This document shows positions 16,244-24,551 of a DNA stretch of 41,873 nucleotides, in pieces. The notes beneath the pieces were generated by a model that saw nothing but the letters and a program-made list of their open reading frames with translations, was not told where the DNA came from and ran no database searches. The stretch is from JAAYDF01 sp964511155 (lineage in GTDB: Bacteria; Planctomycetota; Phycisphaerae; UBA1845; PWPN01). Both the position numbers and the translations under genes were made by a program. Positions within the stretch are counted from its first letter, which is position 1, and each line of letters starts with the position of its first letter. The stretch lies in the NCBI GenBank assembly GCA_964511155.1, contig CAZEEJ010000023.1:1-41873 (forward strand), in the 5' to 3' direction.

Positions 16244-17824
16244 ATGTTCGACTTTGACCGACTTGTGACTCCTCCCGGCGACGGTGACGTGCTGATCGAG
16301 CCCGACTTGTCCCGCTGGCGGCAACTGCTCGATCAGAGCGCGTCGCCCACCGCGGCGGCAGAAATCCTTTTGGCCGGCCGGCGCGTCGCCGACCTTCGCC
16401 CGCTGGTTCGCGAGCGTCTTGCGGAGTTGGCGGTGTGGGCCCACGCGGCCGGTGGCTCCAGCGGCAGGAACCCTTCCCCGAATCCTTCCTCCGGCCCGCT
16501 GATTCTGACCGGCCACCAGCCGGCGTTCATCCATCCGGGCGTCTGGGCCAAGCAGGTCGTGGTTCGCCACGTGGCCGAGCAGTGGGGGGGGACGGCTCTC
16601 GATCTCGTTGTGGACCATGATGCGCCGCACTCGACCGCGCTGCAGATGCCTTGTGTCCAGCCGGACGGGTTGGTCGCCCCGCGTGAAACCAGTTGGGGTC
16701 AGGCTCCGGCCGGCAGCCCGTACGAAGGCCGACCGGCTCTCACTGCCGCGGAGATCGACGGCATCCGGCAGCCCTTGGCCGCCACGCTGGGCGAGCGGTG
16801 GGCCGACTCGATGCTGACCGAGTACCTGGCCGGCTTCTCCGAAGCCCAAACCGCGGATTTTGTAGACCAGCACCTGGCCGGCCGGTCGCGGGTCGATCAG
16901 GCCCTGGACGCCGACCTCCCTCGGGTGCGGGTCAGCGAGGCATTCGGCGGGCCGTTCCTTGCCGACCTCTTGTCGTGTGCGGACCGGTTCGCGACGGCCT
17001 ACAACCGCAGCCTGGCCGATTACCGCCGCCGATACGCGGTTCGCAGCCCGGACCGGCCGCTGCCGGACCTCCGCAGCGATGGCCCGTGGATCGAGACGGC
17101 CCTGTGGATCTACAAGCCTCTCCAGATGCGTCGTCGTCTCTGGGTCCGTCGCAGCCGCGACCGCCTCTGGTTGCGGGCGGATCAGGCCGACGTGGGGAGC
17201 CTCGCTTTTGCCGACCTGGAAGCCGACGCCGACGCTGCTCTGGCCGCCCTCGCTCCCTGGCGGATACGGCCCCGGGCCTTGACGCTGACCCTCTGGGCCC
17301 GCCTGCTGGCCTGTGACCTGTTCGTGCACGGCATCGGCGGGGCCAAGTACGACCGCATCACCAACGACCTCTTCCGCCATTACTACGGCTGCCCGCCGCC
17401 GCCCTTCGCCTGCGTCTCGGCGACGCTGCGGTTGCCGTTACCGCAACAACCCGCGACCCCCGATCAACGGGTGGCCGCCGTTCGCCGCGTGCGTGATCTG
17501 CGGTTCAACCCGGACCGGTATCTGTCGGCCCCCGATCCGCAGCTCATCGCCGAGCGTCGCCGACTGATTGCCGAGTCGTCCCGCCTGCGGGCCGAGCAGG
17601 GCCCCCGCCGGCTGCGGCGTGAGGTCTTTCTGGCCATTCGCCAATTGAACGCGGAGCTGATCAGCCGCCAGCCCGATCTCGAACAACGACTGCGTTGCGA
17701 GGCTGACCTGCTCGACCGGCAGCTCGCCAGCAACCGCCTCGCCGCCGGCCGCGAGTTCTTCTACGCCCTCCAGCCCCGCGACCGCCTCGCAGCCCTCGCC
17801 GACCGGCTGCGCTTCCTCGTGTAA
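16244..17824 (+). CDS. Large uncharacterised protein, distant BshC resemblance
   Basis: A 526-residue protein with no signal peptide or membrane segment. Near residue 90 it has LTGHQPAFIHPGVWAKQVVV, then LDLVVDHDAPHS. BshC, the enzyme that adds cysteine in bacillithiol synthesis, has a TGQQ...GP...K block and a later EDHD block in the same order, so a shared fold is possible. Other marked segments are LWIYKPLQMRRRLWVRRSRD, a basic patch, and LFVHGIGGAKYDRITNDLFR near residue 365. The C-terminal 110 residues are helical and may form a coiled coil. ATG 16244 follows GCAGGG. No bshA or bshB homologue is in the window, so BshC activity is not claimed. The coding call is firm, the function open. 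Confidence 0.8.
   Translation: MFDFDRLVTPPGDGDVLIEPDLSRWRQLLDQSASPTAAAEILLAGRRVADLRPLVRERLAELAVWAHAAGGSSGRNPSPNPSSGPLILTGHQPAFIHPGVWAKQVVVRHVAEQWGGTALDLVVDHDAPHSTALQMPCVQPDGLVAPRETSWGQAPAGSPYEGRPALTAAEIDGIRQPLAATLGERWADSMLTEYLAGFSEAQTADFVDQHLAGRSRVDQALDADLPRVRVSEAFGGPFLADLLSCADRFATAYNRSLADYRRRYAVRSPDRPLPDLRSDGPWIETALWIYKPLQMRRRLWVRRSRDRLWLRADQADVGSLAFADLEADADAALAALAPWRIRPRALTLTLWARLLACDLFVHGIGGAKYDRITNDLFRHYYGCPPPPFACVSATLRLPLPQQPATPDQRVAAVRRVRDLRFNPDRYLSAPDPQLIAERRRLIAESSRLRAEQGPRRLRREVFLAIRQLNAELISRQPDLEQRLRCEADLLDRQLASNRLAAGREFFYALQPRDRLAALADRLRFLV
17782..17811 (+). repeat. 30-bp direct repeat, copy inside the BshC-like gene
   Basis: CCGCCTCGCAGCCCTCGCCG plus ACCGGCTGCG near the 3' end of the gene. 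It recurs at 18572-18601 with one change in 30. The pair brackets 760 bp (17812-18571) that hold the small membrane-protein gene. Confidence 0.9.
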
Positions 17825-17885
17825 AATGATCGTTCCCGATCAACTCAATGAGCCGCAAGGCTTTGCCCGCAACTCAAGGAGTTGA

Positions 17886-17919
17886 GAACCGCCGATGGAC
17901 GCCGATGAACGCCGATGAA
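17886..17919 (+). repeat. 10-bp tandem repeat
   Basis: GAACCGCCGATGGACGCCGA followed by further GATGAACGCC units: three near-identical 10-bp units. The same unit occurs inverted at 37671-37700 (TCGGCGTTTA, TCGGCGTTCA, TCGGCGGTTC) and in direct orientation at 37734-37755. Confidence 0.8.
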
Positions 17920-18060
17920 AGACCAGCCGATTCAGCTTTCAGGCGACGCACGAAGAGGTTGCATGTCTCGTTACCAGACAACGAGATACAGCAACGGCAC
18001 TCTCGGCCTTATGGAATAGCCTTCTCCGCTGCAGAAAAAACGAACGGTTGGCATTGAGGA

Positions 18061-18552
18061 TCAGATTCCATGGCCAAGATCATCCTCTTCATCTGCGAAA
18101 TCTGCGCAATCTGCGGACATATTCTTCGTTCGCGATAGCGATTGGTCAGTCTGAGTTCCTGGAGCTTCCACTTCTAAGCGCCAGTTCTGCACTATGACGG
18201 ACGCCAACAAGCGGCAGAGCTTGGCGGCAATCGCGGTGGCGGCAGCGAGATCTAAGGTGTGGAGGCCACTCAGGCTCTCATTTGAGGCTGCCCATTCCAC
18301 GACCACGAAGAAACCGTAGATCGGCCCGATCATCAGCAGGGAGACCGCCGCGAGCATCCACATGCCGGGCTTCCGCCATTCCCGACTGAACACGCCACAC
18401 AAGGCTCCGAGCATCATGGCCATCATCGGTCCCATGACCGGTCCCCATCCCCATGCGACGGCTCCCACGAGCACCGGCAACCCGATGAGCAGGTACCAGA
18501 TGCCGCGATGGAGAGCGGCATCCAACTGCGATGGTGAGAGAAGTAGTTTCAT
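18061..18552 (-). CDS. Small membrane protein, unknown
   Basis: A 163-residue protein with three or four membrane segments, roughly at 18-36, 38-56, 66-88 and a weaker one at 100-118. I do not recognise the family. The C-terminal residues (MSADCADFADEED) are the translation of a 9-bp tandem repeat at about 18086-18117, so the original C-terminus may have been replaced or extended. Start ATG 18552 lies 20 bp from the second copy of the 30-bp repeat that flanks this segment. No neighbour suggests a job. Confidence 0.55.
   Translation of the reverse strand: MKLLLSPSQLDAALHRGIWYLLIGLPVLVGAVAWGWGPVMGPMMAMMLGALCGVFSREWRKPGMWMLAAVSLLMIGPIYGFFVVVEWAASNESLSGLHTLDLAAATAIAAKLCRLLASVIVQNWRLEVEAPGTQTDQSLSRTKNMSADCADFADEEDDLGHGI
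18086..18117. repeat. 9-bp tandem repeat in the 3' end of a gene
   Basis: Units ATCTGCGAA, ATCTGCGCA and ATCTGCGGA in direct succession. In the gene on the minus strand they encode an Ala-Asp-X pattern. The nine-base unit keeps the reading frame. Confidence 0.8.
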
Positions 18553-18571
18553 GGATCGACACCGCGAAAGT

Positions 18572-18601
18572 CCGCTTCGCAGCCCTCGCCGACCGGCTGC
18601 G
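18572..18601 (+). repeat. 30-bp direct repeat, second copy
   Basis: Copy of 17782-17811 at 29 of 30 positions. The sequence on either side differs, so the duplication is limited to about 30 bp. Confidence 0.9.
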
Positions 18602-18703
18602 GTAATGTCAGGGTGGACGTTGTATGCGTCGTATGATGCCCTGCCCGTTGAGTCGTGTCGCCTGCGACACGACTCGGTACCGCAAGCGGCACCGCTAAAC
18701 AGG

Positions 18704-18820
<117 letters not shown>

Positions 18821-18822
<2 letters not shown>

Positions 18823-20005
18823 AGCGACTCATGCGTTTGAGGAAGCGGTCGGCCTCCTCGTAACCTTGGAAGGTCCGCTCCAGGAGGCGGAACTCGGGCG
18901 TGTGGGCCCGGTGCTGGCCGGCCGCGGTGCGCAGGCCGAGCTTCTTGTGCAGCAGCTCATGGTGCATGACGTGGTCGATGACCACGGCGGGCACGTCCGG
19001 CCGGTCGAGGGTGGCACTGATCATCACCGTGTTACGCACAAAGTTGAAGTGCCCGAACGTGCGGTGGGTCAGCGTGCGGCTCCACATGAGCCGGGGCCGC
19101 GGGATGGCGCCCTGGAAGTACCGTCGGTTGACGCGTTCGAACACCTCGGCCAGGTCATGGGCCATGCCGCGGGTATGCTCGACCTCGCCGATGAGGCTCT
19201 CGAGCTCCGCGGCCACCTCCTGGTACGGCTCGGCCAGCATGGCGGCGGTGATCTGCGTCTTGGTACGCACGCCGCCGACCATCTGGCGGCCCAGCTCGTG
19301 GACGGTCGGCGCGTCAAACGCGATCATCGGCGTCGGCAGCAGGATCCGCGTCCCCCGGGCGACGACCGACCAGCGGTACATGGTGCGCGTGGGCCGATAG
19401 TGGACGAGCAGGGGGGAGCGCCAGGCCTTCTCCCGGCCGGGCAGACTCCCCAGCACGCCCTGGGCCCGCTCGACGGCCTGCACGTACCGCCGGAAGGCTT
19501 CCTCCTCCGCGAAATACCGGAACCACGCCACCAGCTCCCGCGTCTGCGGCTTGAGGTGCTCGGGTCGCAGGCCCTCCCGCGCGATGGCCCGATCCAACCG
19601 GCCGGCGGTCTTGTGGATCACGTCGTGTGTGGCCGTCGGCTTGAGCTGCCGCTCGTGGATCAGCCGGGCGGTGTCATCCAGCACCTGATCGAGAAACGCC
19701 CGCAATCCGCGGAAGGTCACGCTCTCCGTCTCCGGTCCGTCCCGCGTCTCGGCCGCTTCCGCCTGCTCGGCAATGGGGATGCCGGCGGCGTCAAGTTGGG
19801 TGAGGAAGGCATACGCCCGCCGTGACGGCGCCGGCAGGTGACCCGCCGTCGTCCCGTGTTCGCTCAGAATGGCTTGGACCTGCTCAATCGTCTGCCGCAC
19901 CCGGCCGATCAGTGCCTCCCGCTCCGCCGGCCCGAGCGGGCGGCTCAGCGTCCGGCGGACCCGATTGGCGGCCTGAACCAGTCCCGTGATGCGCAGTCTG
20001 TGCAT
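18821..20005 (-). CDS. SprT-like zinc metallopeptidase domain protein
   Basis: A 394-residue protein. The C-terminal 150 residues form an SprT-like (or DUF45-type) zinc peptidase domain: VNRRYFQGAIPRPRLMWSR, then HHELLHKKLG with the HExxH pattern near residues 349-353, and a downstream HTPEFRLLERTF. The N-terminal 200 residues are helical and basic with no recognised fold; the middle (about 195-240) includes LLVHYRPTRTMYRWSVV. No signal peptide is present. It follows a CPBP-protease gene by 31 bp on the same strand. Substrate unknown. The 3' end runs into a heptamer array. Coding is firm, catalysis inferred from the motif. Confidence 0.82.
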
Positions 20006-20036
20006 GTCCGCAACCCGTCAATAGCCCGGCCCGTCC

Positions 20037-20843
20037 TCAGACGTGCAAGGCGGTGATCGTGACCACGATCACATTGTAGAACACGTGACAGTACGCCGCG
20101 ATGCCGAACCCCCGGTACAGAAACAGCATCGCCAGGTAGACGCCCGCAAGCGTGCGGAAGAGGAAGTCCCCCAGCACGAACGGGTCGGCGCCCAGCGGCG
20201 GATGATGCTGGCCGGCGAACAGGGCCGCCGACAGCAGGACGGCGAACACCCGCGACGGTGTCCGGGGGGCGCGGAAGACGTTGACCAGCAGGATGTCCAG
20301 CGCGGTGATGCAGATCAACCGAAAGATCAGTTCCTCATAAAGGCCCGCCCCCAGGCTGCGAATCACCTGGGGGCCCCACTCCGGCCGCAAGTCCGTGGCG
20401 CCCATCAGCACCGCCTGGTACAGGATGCGGTTGAAGGCGAACAGCGGCACCGTCCAGCCCAGGCTTTCGCCGATCATCGCCAGGAAGACGGTGGGTTGCA
20501 CCCGCCAGGGATGCCGGGCCGCCAGGTGCGACGCCAGCAGAATCGCCACCACCGCCAGCGCGGGGAAAATGTACCCGAACCGTCCCGCCCCCAGCCAGAT
20601 GACCATCCGCTCGATGAGGTACGCACTGACGAGCTGCGACGCCGCCCCCGGCGTGCCGTTTTGCGTGCGATAGATGCCCACCTCGAAAACCACGATCAAC
20701 GGCACGATGAAGAGCAGGTTCAGCCAGGGGCGCTGCGTGACGTACCAGTACTGTTGGCCCAGGGGAGAGTCGGGCGGTGGGGGGCGGTCGACGCTGACGC
20801 CGCCCGATGCCCCCGTTGTGCGGCCTGTCTGCTTGCGCCCCAT
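20037..20843 (-). CDS. CPBP family intramembrane metalloprotease
   Basis: A 268-residue membrane protein with about seven hydrophobic segments after a Pro-rich N-terminus. The CPBP (Abi/Rce1-like) motifs are present: E170-E171 and R175 in YEELIFR, H213-H214 in FAGQHH, and H253/N257 in CHVFYN. Members cleave prenylated or other membrane proteins, and some give immunity to bacteriocins. The downstream gene encodes an SprT-like zinc peptidase, giving a two-peptidase operon. The prenyl-synthase-like gene on the other side is divergent, 309 bp away. Confidence 0.88.
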   Translation of the reverse strand: MGRKQTGRTTGASGGVSVDRPPPPDSPLGQQYWYVTQRPWLNLLFIVPLIVVFEVGIYRTQNGTPGAASQLVSAYLIERMVIWLGAGRFGYIFPALAVVAILLASHLAARHPWRVQPTVFLAMIGESLGWTVPLFAFNRILYQAVLMGATDLRPEWGPQVIRSLGAGLYEELIFRLICITALDILLVNVFRAPRTPSRVFAVLLSAALFAGQHHPPLGADPFVLGDFLFRTLAGVYLAMLFLYRGFGIAAYCHVFYNVIVVTITALHV

Positions 20844-21152
20844 GCCGGCCGATTATCCCCCGCCGCCCGGCATTCGCAATACCCGACGGCCGTTGTGTTC
20901 ATCTCCAGCGTCGGCTATCCTGTTCGCGTGGTCATCACGGTGGACGTGGCCATCACGGTGGGCGGCGGGTGGCTCAGGTCCTCTGGACCTGGAGGAGCGA
21001 TTGCTCCACTCCGCGTGACACCCGCGAGGGCAGGGGTGGTCCGGGACGGGCTCCATCGCACCTCCACCTTCAAGGGAGGCGAGCCACCGGCCGGTCCGTG
21101 CCGCGGCACGCGGACCTGGAATCTGAACGCATCCGCTGAGGAATGAGGAGCC
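20844..21152. other. Divergent intergenic region with repeat family C
   Basis: 309 bp between the CPBP protease and the prenyl-synthase-like gene. It holds family C copy 2 at 20967-21004, two nearby CATCACGGTGG segments at about 20934-20962, and no coding frame. No clear promoter hexamers are visible. Confidence 0.6.
20967..21004 (-). repeat. Dispersed repeat family C, copy 2
   Basis: Reverse complement of 15093-15130 at 35 of 38 positions, with the core CAGGTCCTCTGGACCTGGAG. GGAGCGATTGCTCC at its right end is a perfect 14-bp palindrome. Confidence 0.8.
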
Positions 21153-22205
21153 ATGACGCTCTCCCCCGTTTTCCGTTCGCAGGACGCGGTCGAGGCCCTT
21201 GCATCCCGGGGCTATCTTGATCGCTTGGCTCCATCCATTGCCGCCGAGCGAGCGTACGTCGACGCTCTCCACGAGTTGCTCGCCGAGGTGATCGACGGCG
21301 GTTACCTGGCCTCCCGGCCCCGCCAGACCGACGACCTCAGCTTTCTGCAGGAGCACTTCTTCCTGACCCTGTTCGACTCGGTCTTCAGGGCTCTCGGCTG
21401 CCCGGCGCAGCGACTGCACGCCTACGGCTTGCTCAACCTCTGCGTCAAGGGCCTCGTCGTCTCCGGCGACAACCTCTTCGACAACGAGGCCAAAATGGAC
21501 CTCCCGCTCGCTCTGGGCCGGGGGCGGCAATTCGCCTCGATTATGCAGATGCTCTGCTTCGATCATCTGGTGATGCGTATTCTCGAGAAGTACCCGCCCG
21601 GCACCCGGGAGGATGGTGCCGTGCGTTACCGGCGCGACCTGCTCAGCGAGTTGGCGCGCATCGGCACGCTTGAGGGCAGCGAAGAGGCCGGCATCGACGC
21701 CATCCTGCCTATCGAGACGATGATCGAGCAGGTGCACGAGGTTCGCGGCGGGCTGCTTTTCTCGCTGGCTTTCATTGCCCCGCGCATCTGGGAGCCCGCC
21801 GAGCACCAGGCCCGCTGGACCGCCGCCCGCCGGGGTATTGCCCGGCTCGGCACCGCCTTCCAGATTGTCGATGACCTCACCGACTTCGAGTTCGACCTGA
21901 CCCGCCGCAGCCATAACGCCCTCGCCGCCCGCATTGTCCACGACGGCACCGCGGCTGAGAAGGCGGCCTTTCAGCCGCTCTGGGCTGGGCAGCCGGCAAC
22001 CGCTCGGGTGGTGGAACGCTCGTTTCTGGAGTCGGCCAAGGCGGTTCTGGACCGCGCACGCCTCGAGGCCGAGCGCGGCTTCATCGACCTTGCCGAGGTC
22101 GGTTTCTGGTATCCACCGGAGGATGCCGACCTCTTCGTCCGGGCGATCGCCGGCGACGCCGGCGACGACCGCATCGACGCCCTGACCGGGGCGGAAGAAG
22201 GCTGA
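21153..22205 (+). CDS. Polyprenyl synthase-like protein
   Basis: A 350-residue all-helical protein with the signatures of class I isoprenoid synthases in modified form. The first Asp-rich motif is SGDNLFDNEAKMDLP (D106 to D110), replacing the usual DDxxD. The second is FQIVDDLTDFEFD (D240, D241, D244), close to the standard. The chain-length region between them is unlike that of ordinary polyprenyl diphosphate synthases. GAGGAATGAGGAGCC before ATG 21153 gives a strong ribosome site. It could be an isoprenoid synthase for quinone or hopanoid-type products, or a family member with altered chemistry. Confidence 0.8.
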   Translation: MTLSPVFRSQDAVEALASRGYLDRLAPSIAAERAYVDALHELLAEVIDGGYLASRPRQTDDLSFLQEHFFLTLFDSVFRALGCPAQRLHAYGLLNLCVKGLVVSGDNLFDNEAKMDLPLALGRGRQFASIMQMLCFDHLVMRILEKYPPGTREDGAVRYRRDLLSELARIGTLEGSEEAGIDAILPIETMIEQVHEVRGGLLFSLAFIAPRIWEPAEHQARWTAARRGIARLGTAFQIVDDLTDFEFDLTRRSHNALAARIVHDGTAAEKAAFQPLWAGQPATARVVERSFLESAKAVLDRARLEAERGFIDLAEVGFWYPPEDADLFVRAIAGDAGDDRIDALTGAEEG

Positions 22206-22218
22206 AGCCTTCAGCCTT
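22198..22218. terminator. 21-bp palindrome over the stop codon
   Basis: AAGGCTGAAG, C, CTTCAGCCTT is a perfect 10+1+10 inverted repeat that contains the TGA (22203-22205) of the prenyl-synthase-like gene. No T-run follows, so it is an atypical terminator at best. It continues directly into the heptamer array. Confidence 0.4.
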
Positions 22219-22233
22219 TAGCCTTTAGCCTCC
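22206..22233 (+). repeat. Heptamer array, four units (AGCCTTY)
   Basis: AGCCTTC, AGCCTTT, AGCCTTT and AGCCTCC in 7-bp register. It starts at the base following the stop codon of the prenyl-synthase-like gene and ends 21 bp before the kinase start. Confidence 0.85.
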
Positions 22234-22254
22234 CCCCTGGTACAATACCGCTCA

Positions 22255-24078
22255 ATGTTCGCCCGACGCATCCTCCATCTCTCGCTCGCGGCCAAGTGTC
22301 GCTTGTTGTTCAGCTTCGCGGTCGCGCTGATCATCGCCGCCGCCCTGTTCGTCCCCTGGCGGTCCCTGGAGAACTTCGTGCACGACCGCAACGCACGGCG
22401 GGCGCGCACTTTCGCGCTGCTCGGTCGGGCACAGCTCGACCCCGCCAGCAAGGACTGGGTGCAGCAGCAGGTGCGACTCAACCAGTGGTGGAGCGACAAT
22501 TGGAGCGTCCTGCGGCTGCCTGAGGGCAAGCCTCCGCGGCTCATCCGTCTGGCACCGATCGAGGCCCCGCGCGTCACCCCTGCGGAGCTGCGGGCACAGG
22601 TCGGGACGGCTCGACGGCTTCTGCAGCCGCCGCTGGCCGTCGTCGAACGCTGGTTGCGCAGCTCACACACCGTACAGCTGGGCGAGGCCTTCTGGGGCTC
22701 GGTCCCCGCGGAGCTGCAGGCCAGGGTGATGACCGAGGTCCGGTCGCTGGGGCTCGACGCGGTCCGGTTGCTTGCCGGCGAGCAGCTCCTGCTGGACGAC
22801 TTCCAGCGCAAGAGCGTGCGCATGTTTCAGGGCCAGTCGCCCGAAGTGCCCGCTGGCGCGGAGCTTCCCCACGAGGTCTGGCAGACCGAGACCGTTGCCG
22901 GGTCACCCACGGTCTACCGCTATATCCTTGCCGTTCGCGGCCAGGACACGGGCACCGGCCAACGCCCGCTCCTGGGTCTCGTCGATGTCAGGCTCGATGC
23001 CCCGGATACCGACGAGGTTCTGCTCTGGACGCGGGTCATGATCGTCCTGGCCGGGCTGTGTGCCGGGTTGTTGGCCATCCTGGTCTTCTACCTGATCGTG
23101 CAGAAGTTCATCCTGGCCCCGGTGCGCGAGTTGACCGTCCTGGCCGAGGAGATCGCCGCGGGCGACCTGGAGGCCCGGGCGGAGATAGCTACCGGCGATG
23201 AGTTCCAGGAGCTGGCCGACGCCTTCAACGACATGCTCGGCCGCCTCGAACGCGCCCGCGTCGAGCTCGAAACCATCAACCGCTCGCTGGACACGCGGCT
23301 TGGCGAACTCGCCCAGCGCAACGTCGCCCTCTTCGAGGCCAACCGCCTCAAGAGCGAGTTCCTGGCCAACGTCAGCCACGAACTGCGTACCCCGCTGACC
23401 TCGATCATCGGGTTCGCCGACCTGCTGCGCGACATCACCCAGACGGACGGCCCGGTGGACAAGGCCCGCGGGGCCCGCTTCGCCCACAACATCCTGACCA
23501 GCGGGCGCAACCTGCTCGATCTGATCAACGATCTGCTCGACCTGGCCAAGATCGAGGGCGGCCGCGTCGAGCTGCATCGCACCCGGTTCTCGCTCATGGA
23601 CATCTGCGAGGCCCTGGACGACTTCATGCGCCCGCTGGCGGACAAGAAGCAGCTCGCCCTGACCGTGGATCTGCCGCCCGACCTGCCCGTGATGCATTCC
23701 GATGCGGGCAAGCTGCGCCAGATCCTCTACAACCTGCTCAGCAACGCCGTGAAGTACACGCCCGAGGGCGGCCGGGTTCGGCTGGCGGCGTCACTGCTGC
23801 CCACCGGCAACGTCCAACTGCTCGTCGCCGACACCGGTCCCGGCATCGCCCCCGAGGACCAGGCCAAGATCTTCGAGAAGTTCCGCCAGCTCGACGCCTC
23901 CGTGACCCGCGAGCACAGCGGCACAGGCCTTGGCCTGGCCATCAGCAGGGAGTTGGCCCACCTCCTTGGCGGAACCATCCGTGTCCAGAGCGAGCCCGGC
24001 AAGGGTGCCACCTTCATTGTTGAGTTGCCCCTCGAATGCCCCGAAATGGCCCGCCGCCCTCTTTCCTCGCTGACCTAG
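22255..24078 (+). CDS. Membrane sensor histidine kinase (HAMP)
   Basis: A 607-residue sensor kinase. Order: membrane segment at about 16-35, extracytoplasmic sensor at about 36-255 with no recognised fold, second membrane segment at about 258-283, HAMP linker to about 340, a short coiled coil, then the H-box with H375 in SHELRTPLTSIIG. The ATPase domain has the N-box in LYNLLSNAVKYTP, G1 at DTGPG (526-530) and G2 at GTGLGLAIS (556-564). No response-regulator gene is in the window, so it is an orphan kinase here. ATG 22255 has no ribosome site, and a TACAAT at 22241-22246 would make a nearly leaderless message. Confidence 0.93.
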   Translation: MFARRILHLSLAAKCRLLFSFAVALIIAAALFVPWRSLENFVHDRNARRARTFALLGRAQLDPASKDWVQQQVRLNQWWSDNWSVLRLPEGKPPRLIRLAPIEAPRVTPAELRAQVGTARRLLQPPLAVVERWLRSSHTVQLGEAFWGSVPAELQARVMTEVRSLGLDAVRLLAGEQLLLDDFQRKSVRMFQGQSPEVPAGAELPHEVWQTETVAGSPTVYRYILAVRGQDTGTGQRPLLGLVDVRLDAPDTDEVLLWTRVMIVLAGLCAGLLAILVFYLIVQKFILAPVRELTVLAEEIAAGDLEARAEIATGDEFQELADAFNDMLGRLERARVELETINRSLDTRLGELAQRNVALFEANRLKSEFLANVSHELRTPLTSIIGFADLLRDITQTDGPVDKARGARFAHNILTSGRNLLDLINDLLDLAKIEGGRVELHRTRFSLMDICEALDDFMRPLADKKQLALTVDLPPDLPVMHSDAGKLRQILYNLLSNAVKYTPEGGRVRLAASLLPTGNVQLLVADTGPGIAPEDQAKIFEKFRQLDASVTREHSGTGLGLAISRELAHLLGGTIRVQSEPGKGATFIVELPLECPEMARRPLSSLT

Positions 24079-24087
24079 AGCAGGGAG

Positions 24088-24137
24088 AGTTAGCAAGTTA
24101 GCGAGTGAGCGAGTTAGCGAGGCAGCGAGGCAGCAGG
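24088..24137 (+). repeat. Octamer array (GAGTTAGC type)
   Basis: Units GAGTTAGC, AAGTTAGC, GAGTGAGC, GAGTTAGC, GAGGCAGC and GAGGCAGC follow in 8-bp register from about ten bases after the kinase stop codon. Confidence 0.85.
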
Positions 24138-24237
24138 TTGTTCCGTACCGCGCCCCTAAGGAAGCGGACAGTCAGCGAGCAAGCAAATCAGCAGGTTGTT
24201 CCGTACCGCGCCCGTAAGGAAGCGGACAGTCAGCGAG
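24131..24237 (+). repeat. 49-bp duplication
   Basis: 24131-24179 and 24189-24237 match at 48 of 49 positions. Both begin CAGCAGGTTGTTCCGTACCG and end AGTCAGCGAG. The interior TAAGGAAGCGGAC resembles the family B arm at 208-231. Confidence 0.9.
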
Positions 24238-24376
24238 TGAGCAAGTCAGGAGTCGTGAGAACACAGCCTCACGCATTCGCGATACAAACATGCCAACCCG
24301 GCTTGCCGCTTCGCGGCGAAAGGATACCTTGCCCCCTCCTCGCTAGCGCTTGGGGTTCGTTTTCGACCCCCGCTCT

Positions 24377-24403
24377 CACCCGGGGACTTGCGTCCCCGGC
24401 TCG
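24377..24403 (+). repeat. 27-bp hairpin repeat, family G, copy 1
   Basis: CACCCGGGGACTTGCGTCCC followed by CGGCTCG. It is identical to 31160-31186. CGGGGAC and GTCCCCG pair, giving a compact hairpin with a TTGC loop. Confidence 0.85.
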
Positions 24404-24461
24404 CGTATCCCCCGACCCCCGTGCAACGACGCAATCCCCAATCCCCTCTACGCTCGCTCAC

Positions 24462-24551
24462 CTCTCACCTCTCACATTTCACCTTTCACCTCTCACCTCT
24501 CACTTCCAACATCCCAATTCCCGATTCCCGATTCCCAATTCTCGCCCCTCA
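24462..24551. repeat. Two fused heptamer arrays (CTCTCAC then ATTCCCG)
   Basis: Six units of the CTCTCAC type at 24462-24503, then TTCCAAC and a 6-bp unit, then ATTCCCG, ATTCCCG, ATTCCCA, ATTCTCG and CCCCTCA at 24517-24551. The last heptamer includes the stop codon (TCA, 24549-24551) of the gene on the minus strand. Confidence 0.92.

Larger units (their letters stand above)
24079..24548. other. Repeat-filled convergent intergenic region
   Basis: 470 bp between the kinase and the convergent membrane-anchored protein. It is almost entirely repeats: an octamer array (24088-24137), a 49-bp duplication (24131-24237), a hairpin repeat (24377-24403) and a heptamer array (24462-24551). Open frames that cross it translate repeats and are not supported as genes. 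Confidence 0.8.
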
